Of a stretch of 21,144 nucleotides of DNA, positions 15,762 through 21,144 are shown one piece after another. Origin of the DNA: a virus; the IMG/VR virus record IMGVR_UViG_3300001450_000410, positions 1 through 21,144 of that record; one strand, written 5' to 3'. Under the pieces are notes generated by a model that made no database searches, had not been told where the DNA came from, and saw only the letters and a program-made list of their open reading frames with translations. A program made the position numbers and the translations under genes. Each line of letters starts with the position of its first letter. Positions within the stretch are counted from its first letter, which is position 1.

Positions 15762-17501
15762 TTATGATGGGAAAGTAGCCCCTGTTGGTAAAACATTAAA
15801 ATCTAAGTAAATAAATTCTGCTGTTTTAGTTGGTTGTAAATAAATTTGACCTACTAATTGATTTCTATCGATAGTATCTGGTGTATTATTACTCTCATCC
15901 ATTACTACTTGGTAAGCAAATAAACCTTGTCTTTGTTGTACACTTGCTAAGTATGGGTTAACTTGGCTTAAGAAGTTATTTCTTGTAGCTATAGTGTTTT
16001 GCTCAAATACTAAGTTGTCTGCAATTTGTGAAATAAATCCTTTAAGAGCAATTAACAACCTTCTAACATTTACCCTATCTAAAGCACTTGCTTTTTTCTG
16101 AAGTGTTTTCTGACCAAATACTACTACACCTGTGTTAGGGAAGGTAGCAATTGGATTAACATTACCTGTATATAATGTATCTCTATTTCCATTAGTTAAT
16201 TTTCTTTCTGCTCTAATCACTGTACTTAACCCACCTCTATTTAAACCTGCAGGTGCAAACCATGCTGCACTAGAAGCATCAGTAAAGGCATAAACAGCTG
16301 GAATAAGTGTTGATGCTGGAACCCAACATTGGTTTCCTAAATCAGGGCAAATTGTTTGAACCCAAGGCCAATAAGTAGCCGCATATGAAGAATCAATTCC
16401 ACTTGCTTCTGTTGTTACATCACCAATATTTTTAGAATAAGCTACCATATCAACTACTGCAATAGCATCTCCTCTTTCTTGACAATTATCAATTACTGTT
16501 GTTACTGTTGAAGAATAATCATCTTTATAGATACCTGGAACAGATAAAACATTATATTGAAATTCATCTACATTTGCTAATAAATTAAGTGCTGTGGTAT
16601 AATTAGCAGCTACAACTCCTTGAGTATTTGCAGCAGTTCCTGTACCACCATTAATAGTATTATAAAAATTAGCTTCTATTCCATCAAATGGTGTTCCCGT
16701 TGCTCCTCCAAATGAACCTGAACCCACTACTGGGACAGAAGATGTAAGTGCTGTTTTTGCAGTTCCATTATTATCAAAATAATTTAATGTAGGTGTATCT
16801 ACAGATGATACTCTTACTAATTGGCTTCTGTTTGGATAAGATCCAGTTATTTGAAGATAATAAGTAGAACCATCACTCTGTACTGTTTGGGTTTGATCTC
16901 CAATTACTTTTGATACAAAATTATCTGAATTTGGATCCATAGAAACATCAGTATATTGTTCTAATACTGTTTTTCTAGTAATAGTATCATCTCCTCTTCT
17001 AATAAGAAGACTAAAAGTACCTGATCCTGAATTTACTCCTGTAACTTCCCATCTTAAATTATTTTTAGTACCATTTGATAAGGTGTTATTAACACCTTCA
17101 GATCCAGTACTATTTGTTATTGTTCCTACATCTAATGTTTCTAATTTAAATGCTGATACAGAATCACCATTTACAATTCCATCTGTTCCACCACTTTCGG
17201 CGCTTGCTCCAGTAAATGAACCACTTGCAACTCTAGTCACTAGAAGTGAATCTCCTCCTTGTTGGAAGAAATTATAAGCAGCTAATGAAGTGAAGTAAGT
17301 ATATTCAAGACTTCCACTTTCTACAATAGCTCCAAATTTATTTTTATAGTCACTATATGAAGTAACTATTGTTGGAATGTTTACTGGGCCTTTTACTGTA
17401 GGGCCTGCTATAGCTGCACCCGCTGGTATAGGGGTTGATGCTATAAATGATTGGTCGTTTTCTCTAGCTAATACACCGGGAGATAATAATACTTCTGCCA
17501 T
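15762..17501 (-). CDS. 18: Tail sheath protein gp18
   Basis: At 579 aa, close to T4 gp18 (659 aa). It forms the contractile outer sheath. The N-terminus VLLSPGVLARENDQSF with GPTVKGPVNIPTIVTSYSDYKNKFG is the usual sheath start, where an extended arm links neighbouring subunits. Residues about 90-270 are a Gly/Ser/Thr/Asn-rich variable domain exposed on the surface. The conserved C-terminal half has YWPWVQTICP, VPASTLIPAVYAFTD, WFAPAGLNRGGL, NPIATFPNTGVVVFGQKTL, DRVNVRRLLIALKGFI and a final IYLQPTKTAEFIYLDFNVLP strand. Order gp18 then gp19 is that of T4. Confidence 0.94.
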   Translation of the reverse strand: MAEVLLSPGVLARENDQSFIASTPIPAGAAIAGPTVKGPVNIPTIVTSYSDYKNKFGAIVESGSLEYTYFTSLAAYNFFQQGGDSLLVTRVASGSFTGASAESGGTDGIVNGDSVSAFKLETLDVGTITNSTGSEGVNNTLSNGTKNNLRWEVTGVNSGSGTFSLLIRRGDDTITRKTVLEQYTDVSMDPNSDNFVSKVIGDQTQTVQSDGSTYYLQITGSYPNRSQLVRVSSVDTPTLNYFDNNGTAKTALTSSVPVVGSGSFGGATGTPFDGIEANFYNTINGGTGTAANTQGVVAANYTTALNLLANVDEFQYNVLSVPGIYKDDYSSTVTTVIDNCQERGDAIAVVDMVAYSKNIGDVTTEASGIDSSYAATYWPWVQTICPDLGNQCWVPASTLIPAVYAFTDASSAAWFAPAGLNRGGLSTVIRAERKLTNGNRDTLYTGNVNPIATFPNTGVVVFGQKTLQKKASALDRVNVRRLLIALKGFISQIADNLVFEQNTIATRNNFLSQVNPYLASVQQRQGLFAYQVVMDESNNTPDTIDRNQLVGQIYLQPTKTAEFIYLDFNVLPTGATFPS

Positions 17502-17522
17502 TGGTTACAAATTAATTTTGTT

Positions 17523-17532
17523 TATAAATATT
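17523..17532 (-). promoter_or_regulatory. Recurrent AATATTTATA motif before the tail sheath gene
   Basis: Coding-strand AATATTTATA followed by AAC, 21 nt before the ATG at 17501, the same spacing as the tail tube copy. Confidence 0.45.
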
Positions 17533-17554
17533 ATAAAAATTGTTAAAAATACAT

Positions 17555-17803
17555 TTAATGTTTTATAAACTCACCATTTTCTAAATTTACCGTTCCTACA
17601 CCGTATTTTTCTTCAAGTGTTTTAGATAATTCAAATTGTTGAGTTTCTAAAGATTTAATATTATCTTTAATATTTTTTCTTTGTTGGTCTAGTAATTCTT
17701 TTTGGTACTCAATTTGACCTAATTGAATTACAAAGTTTTGTTGTTGTTGTTGAAACGAAGATAATGTATTTAATTCTTCTTCTGATAAAACTATTTTTTC
17801 CAT
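17555..17803 (-). CDS. Small coiled-coil protein of unknown function
   Basis: An 82-aa protein made mostly of one long helix (about 5-65) with many Gln, Leu, Glu and Lys and an evident heptad pattern (LSEEELNTLSSFQQQQQN, then LGQIEYQKELLDQQRKNIKDNIKSLE), ending in a short KYGVGTVNLENGEF turn. The layout resembles a prefoldin-like or structural coiled coil. It has its own gap, its own copy of the AATATTTATA element and sits between gp15 and gp18 where T4 has the terminase genes. A chaperone or minor tail role is possible; the sequence does not decide. Confidence 0.78.
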   Translation of the reverse strand: MEKIVLSEEELNTLSSFQQQQQNFVIQLGQIEYQKELLDQQRKNIKDNIKSLETQQFELSKTLEEKYGVGTVNLENGEFIKH

Positions 17804-17823
17804 GTTATTTACTTTTTTATAGT

Positions 17824-17833
17824 TATAAATATT
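17824..17833 (-). promoter_or_regulatory. Recurrent AATATTTATA motif before the 82-aa gene
   Basis: Coding-strand AATATTTATA, flanked as TAATATTTATAAC, 20 nt before the ATG at 17803. Confidence 0.45.
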
Positions 17834-17855
17834 ATATTTTTATTGAAAGATACAT

Positions 17856-18758
17856 TTATTTTGTAGGAGAATCAAATAAATTTGAAACAGTTTCCATAGG
17901 AAAAATTACTTTTGATTTAGAGTTTAGTTTTTTAATAGCTTTTATATCCTTTTGTATAACATCAGGTACTATATACCCATACATTTTTATATCAAATGTA
18001 CCTCTTACTAATCTTTCTTGGCTTTGTTGTAATTCTGTAACTGTAGTAAAATTATCTATTCGAGCCCTAAATTTAAATCTTTCGGGATTACCCCAGTATG
18101 AATCAGAAGCATAGTTTATTGCCTCAATAACTTTATTTAATTGTTCTACATAGTATGTTTGTATTATACAACTATAAGTTAAATTAACATAATCTGGTAC
18201 TACATTAGCTATAAATTGTTTTGTAGGAATTCTATTATTTAATAATTTAAAATTACTATAAATTTCTTTTTGATTATATGCTTTTTGCCAAAAGGTATAT
18301 AAATTAGGTTCGTTTGCATCTAATTTTCTTGATAATGCTCTATTTTTTTCTAAAGAATTTCTTTTAAACATTATTATGGGATTCATTATAGCACCTTTTT
18401 TATCTCTATAATAAGCATCTTTTTGGATTGATTTCCATCTTTCGGGAGATCCATATATTATAGGAACTGCTATTCTTTCTCCATTTTGTATTACTGTAGG
18501 TTTAATAACATTCTGAAAATAATACATTATAGATTCATCTATATCTTGTATCCCAATTGAAAAAGGTTTAACCGTATCCCCTTTAAAGGACATCTTAGTA
18601 GACCTATTAAAATCTATATTTGCTTCATTTATTGGTGGTGTTTGGGGTCCTGGAGTAGCATTATTAGGATTACCCATATGAATATCCTGAGCATTTTGTA
18701 AGTCCTCAGATATTTTTCTTTGTGTTTTAGGAACGGGTTTTTTATATTTTTTATCCAT
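17856..18758 (-). CDS. 15: Tail sheath stabiliser / tail completion protein gp15
   Basis: A 300-aa protein close to T4 gp15 (272 aa), the ring that closes the head-proximal end of the tail and holds the last sheath ring. Recognisable pieces are VPIIYGSPERWKSIQKDAYYRDKKGAIMNPIIMFKRNS (about 97-135), a PDYVNLTYSCIIQTYYVEQLNKVIEAINY segment and the late GTFDIKMYGYIVPDVIQ. The first 60 residues are Pro/Asn/Gln-rich and probably flexible. Its ATG overlaps the end of the gp14-like gene by 8 nt, so the two are translationally coupled. Confidence 0.85.
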   Translation of the reverse strand: MDKKYKKPVPKTQRKISEDLQNAQDIHMGNPNNATPGPQTPPINEANIDFNRSTKMSFKGDTVKPFSIGIQDIDESIMYYFQNVIKPTVIQNGERIAVPIIYGSPERWKSIQKDAYYRDKKGAIMNPIIMFKRNSLEKNRALSRKLDANEPNLYTFWQKAYNQKEIYSNFKLLNNRIPTKQFIANVVPDYVNLTYSCIIQTYYVEQLNKVIEAINYASDSYWGNPERFKFRARIDNFTTVTELQQSQERLVRGTFDIKMYGYIVPDVIQKDIKAIKKLNSKSKVIFPMETVSNLFDSPTK

Positions 18759-19314
18759 TTATTCTTGCTTTTTCTAGTTGAACTTTATCCGCTGGTTGAT
18801 AATGTGTTTTACATATAATAGATAAATCACTACCAAAATTTTCTAATCCTGGGTTAATGGGATTTTCATCATAATTATAATCTGGATCTTTACCTACAAA
18901 ATATTGATTACTTATTATATCATCTACTTCATAATAGCCTCCATAGTAAAATATTATATCTCCTACTTCAGGTACTAAATCAGCTCCAAAATAATCTCCT
19001 TGATCAAAATTTTCATTAAAGTCTAAATTTCTTTCTAGTAAATCATCCCTCAAAAATTTAAAATCGACATTTCTATAATACTGTACACCAAATTCATCAT
19101 CTGGGTATTCTTGGGGTTGTCTTTCAATTAAACAGCTTAATATAACTCCAGTATAATAATATTTTGCCCCTGAAGATTCACCATATAAGTTTACTTTTGT
19201 TTCATCTAATTTAAATTTATAATAAACACATTCTTGAGAAACAATATTACCTATTAATTCTCTATTTACATGTCTAAATAAACTTATATCTCTTGCTGCT
19301 CCGTATAAAGCCAT
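18751..19314 (-). CDS. 14: Neck protein gp14-like
   Basis: A 187-aa protein. The N-terminus GAARDISLFRHVNRELIGNIVSQECVYYKFKL and the acidic, aromatic-rich middle (VPEVGDIIFYYGGYYEVDDIISNQYFVGKDPDY) match the neck protein found between gp13 and gp15 in T4-type phages. It would join the portal/head-closure complex to the tail. It is shorter than T4 gp14 (256 aa). It starts 1 nt after the gp13-like gene and overlaps the gp15 gene by 8 nt, a tightly coupled 13-14-15 block. The name rests on position plus the N-terminal pattern. Confidence 0.68.
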   Translation of the reverse strand: MALYGAARDISLFRHVNRELIGNIVSQECVYYKFKLDETKVNLYGESSGAKYYYTGVILSCLIERQPQEYPDDEFGVQYYRNVDFKFLRDDLLERNLDFNENFDQGDYFGADLVPEVGDIIFYYGGYYEVDDIISNQYFVGKDPDYNYDENPINPGLENFGSDLSIICKTHYQPADKVQLEKARING

Positions 19315-19315
19315 A

Positions 19316-20464
19316 TTATCCTATAAAAATTGTGTAAGGAACTTTATTTAATTCCTTTTGTAAAAAATCATTTTCGTTTGCTTTTCTTTCTAATAAACTA
19401 CTTCTTGATGTTTCATCAAAATATGTTCTTAATCTTTCTATTAAAGCATTTTTGTCTGCTGTTGCAGATGATAACAAATCAGCTTGATTTAATGTTACAT
19501 CTGAATCTGGGATTGGTATAGTAGAATATTTACCCCTAATATATCCTAACATTTCTTTAGCTATAGATAAAGTATATTCAAATATCCATTGTCTACCTAT
19601 AGAATTAATTTGTGTATAAGTTGGGTTTTGGAAAGGTACATTACCTACATCAGTTATTACATTAGTACCATCTTTGTAAGGATTATTTCTTTCCGATTTT
19701 TTTATGTATTGAAAATAAAGTTTTGTAACGCTACCGTTAGGGATTGGAAAAATTTTTAATTGATTATTTACTAATTCAAAAGAATAATTTGATTTTCTTA
19801 TCTGGTCATTAAATTCTATTGCTTGAATGGTTTGTAAATCATAGTTAATTGGCATCATTAAGAAATTAATTGCAGGTGAATAGCTACCCCAACCAAATGA
19901 GTCCATTAAATCAATCATTCCCGTACCTGTACCAGCATATGGATCAAAATATCTTGTTATTGCTGGTGGTGCTTCATAAAATATTTTTTTTAATTCTATT
20001 GAGTCACTTGAACTAATGCTAGCACTTGCTTGTGCCCAAGCATTCATATCATAATCTTGTTTACCGCTTGTTAAATTTATTGAACCCGAATACCATGTTA
20101 CGTCACCACCTACTCCTGCTTCTACTCCATATTGTTCTGAGATCCTAACAACTCCAGCTAGATTTGGTGATATTAATTGATTATTAGGAACTGTTAATGA
20201 AGATGCTCCTTCTAAAGACAAATAATTTTCTCTTACTTTATAAGCATATAATTCATTTCCATATGTTGTAATTGCTTCTTCAAAAGCCGTATAAAAAGAT
20301 CCTGATTGTAATTCAACATCTGCTAAAGGATAACCTAAACGTCTTGCACAAAAGTCTGATACCTTATCTGAGTCTGTTTTAAAATCTAAATCATTATCAT
20401 AAAAACCAAAGGGTGTTTGGCCTACTGCAAATGTTGATGTACCTGTCCAAATTGGAATGTTCAT
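19316..20464 (-). CDS. 13: Neck protein gp13-like
   Basis: A 382-aa protein. The N-terminal half has FCARRLGYPLADVELQSGSFYTAFEEAITTYGNELYAYKVRENYLSLEG, helices typical of the head-closure (gp13) position in marine T4-like phages. A later region has FEYTLSIAKEMLGYIRGKYSTIPIPDSDVTLNQADLLSSA, and the C-terminus ends in a basic-acidic helix. It would bind under the portal after DNA packaging and receive gp14. It is longer than T4 gp13 (309 aa), with a Ser/Gly-rich insert near 130-190. The start ATG is in a short A/T leader 11 nt after the preceding gene. Confidence 0.65.
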   Translation of the reverse strand: MNIPIWTGTSTFAVGQTPFGFYDNDLDFKTDSDKVSDFCARRLGYPLADVELQSGSFYTAFEEAITTYGNELYAYKVRENYLSLEGASSLTVPNNQLISPNLAGVVRISEQYGVEAGVGGDVTWYSGSINLTSGKQDYDMNAWAQASASISSSDSIELKKIFYEAPPAITRYFDPYAGTGTGMIDLMDSFGWGSYSPAINFLMMPINYDLQTIQAIEFNDQIRKSNYSFELVNNQLKIFPIPNGSVTKLYFQYIKKSERNNPYKDGTNVITDVGNVPFQNPTYTQINSIGRQWIFEYTLSIAKEMLGYIRGKYSTIPIPDSDVTLNQADLLSSATADKNALIERLRTYFDETSRSSLLERKANENDFLQKELNKVPYTIFIG

Positions 20465-20475
20465 AATATTTTAAA

Positions 20476-20901
20476 TTAAGTTGTTGCTATAAAATATTCT
20501 ACTTTAGCAGAACTTCCTGAGGGTTCTACAAATACCGAGTTTATATCATTATAAGTAAAAGTATTAGTTAAACTGCCTGTTATGTCACTTGTTGATAACA
20601 TAAATGTACCTCCAGCATCTATTTTAAAATTCATAAGTTCTGAAGATGAAGATACTTTTAAATTTATTGGTGTTGTTGTTGAATAATTTGATATTCTACC
20701 ATATTTAAAACTTCCTGAGGTAAATGTACCTGCTCCTGGGGTGTTACTATATTGGAATATTGTAGTTTCACTTCCTGAGGGTACTGTAACTATTCTATTA
20801 TCGTAATTTTCTATATTAGGAATAGTTAAAACATAATCAGTACCTCTTTCAGTACCATTAAGTAATACTCGTTCTTTTAATAAAAGGGTAAAATCAGCCA
20901 T
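20476..20901 (-). CDS. Unknown beta-rich protein between capsid and neck genes
   Basis: A 141-aa protein of unrecognised family. It is rich in Ser, Thr, Gly and alternating hydrophobic residues, suggesting an all-beta fold; the only helix-like part is the first 10 residues (ADFTLLLKER). No cysteines, signal peptide or membrane segment. It is located between the capsid terminator and the neck genes with its own late-type motif, so it is probably a virion component such as a head decoration or head-tail joint protein. This is a guess from position. Confidence 0.72.
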   Translation of the reverse strand: MADFTLLLKERVLLNGTERGTDYVLTIPNIENYDNRIVTVPSGSETTIFQYSNTPGAGTFTSGSFKYGRISNYSTTTPINLKVSSSSELMNFKIDAGGTFMLSTSDITGSLTNTFTYNDINSVFVEPSGSSAKVEYFIATT

Positions 20902-20911
20902 AGCATTTTGT

Positions 20912-20921
20912 CATAAATATT
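20912..20921 (-). promoter_or_regulatory. Recurrent motif before the 141-aa gene
   Basis: Coding-strand AATATTTATG followed by AC, 10 nt before the ATG at 20901 and shortly after the capsid terminator. One mismatch to the core. As the first gene after a terminator, this gene needs a promoter of its own. Confidence 0.45.
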
Positions 20922-20939
20922 AGAAAAATAAGGTAAGAT

Positions 20940-20970
20940 AAAAAAAGACCTGACTAAAAAGCCAGGTCTT
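20940..20970 (-). terminator. Rho-independent terminator after the major capsid gene
   Basis: On the minus strand, stem AAGACCTGGC / GTCAGGTCTT (10 pairs including one G-U, loop TTTTTA) followed by five more T. It lies 30 nt past the capsid stop codon. Confidence 0.88.
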
Positions 20971-21000
20971 AATTTTATGAATTTACTTTAAAAGTAATTA

Positions 21001-21144
21001 TTAAATCAAATCAGTGTTTGATACAAATACTCTACCGTAAAATTCTGGTCTGATCATCTTCTTAGCATATCTCGTTAATAGACCTTTTCTTGGTGTGAAA
21101 GTGTCTGGATCATATACTAATGGAGTCATAATCAATGGAATGTA
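21001..21144 (-). CDS. 23: Major capsid protein gp23, C-terminal 47 residues (runs off the right edge)
   Basis: The frame is open from the window edge to a TAA at 21003-21001. The tail reads YIPLIMTPLVYDPDTFTPRK, then a GLLTRYAKKMIRPEFYGRVFV segment, the characteristic end of gp23 in T4-like phages, especially marine ones. This protein forms the hexamers of the head shell. The stop is followed by a second in-frame TAA and a terminator. The bulk of the gene, including any N-terminal cleavage site, is outside the window. Confidence 0.9.
   Translation of the reverse strand, partial: YIPLIMTPLVYDPDTFTPRKGLLTRYAKKMIRPEFYGRVFVSNTDLI

Noticed and set aside
14063-17833. TATAAATA on the plus strand as T4-type late promoters for rightward transcription
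   Set aside because: No credible plus-strand gene follows any copy. Position before minus-strand start codons argues that the element serves those genes instead.
17764-18114. Plus-strand open frame of 116 codons
   Set aside because: Antisense to the 82-aa gene start and gp15; Ile/Phe/Tyr-rich translation typical of AT-rich antisense; no other gene uses this strand.
1-21144. tRNA genes, CRISPR arrays, insertion sequences, toxin-antitoxin or defence genes
   Set aside because: Looked for on both strands; the window is almost fully occupied by phage structural and replication genes and no such feature could be supported.

Overview
The window is a stretch of a contractile-tailed (myovirus) phage genome of the broad T4 superfamily. 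Every supportable gene lies on the minus strand, so the natural reading direction is from high to low coordinates. The DNA is clearly AT-rich. Almost no start codon has a Shine-Dalgarno sequence, and leaders are A/T-rich instead. One leader carries a TTTG-N20-TATATTTA element close to the Bacteroidetes promoter consensus. These points suggest a Bacteroidetes (flavobacterial-type) host, probably aquatic. This is inference, because no host gene is present.

Right part (21144 to about 14380) is the head-neck-tail tube block: the C-terminus of the major capsid protein (gp23-like) followed by a terminator, an unknown 141-aa protein, neck proteins of gp13 and gp14 type, a gp15-type tail sheath stabiliser, an 82-aa coiled-coil protein, tail sheath gp18, tail tube gp19 followed by a second strong terminator, and a gp26-type protein. 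The terminase genes that sit between 15 and 18 in T4 are absent from that position.

Middle part (about 14430 to 3405) is tail length and baseplate: a gp51-like frame with no usable start codon that seems to be reached by a +1 frameshift from the gp26-like gene at a T7 run, a 941-aa tape measure protein, a 787-aa protein whose C-terminus looks like a tail-tube initiator or cap, a 99-aa LysM protein (gp53/gpX type), a 1418-aa baseplate hub fused to an M23-type peptidase domain, and a 279-aa probable virion protein with a duplicated motif.

Left part (3380 to 1) is replication and recombination: a short family A DNA polymerase with altered motifs A and C, an unknown protein, a gp32-type single-strand-binding protein with a bacterial-SSB-like DDDLPF tip, and the N-terminal 257 residues of a UvsX/RecA recombinase that runs off the left end.

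An AATATTTATA-type motif recurs in front of eight structural genes that have an upstream gap. It is missing where genes overlap or nearly abut, so it is a candidate late-gene control element. The points most worth a second look are the candidate frameshift in the tape-measure chaperone position, this motif, the unusual polymerase, the SSB tail and the altered M23 site. No tRNA, CRISPR array, insertion sequence or host gene was seen, and no stretch over 300 bases lacks a gene.
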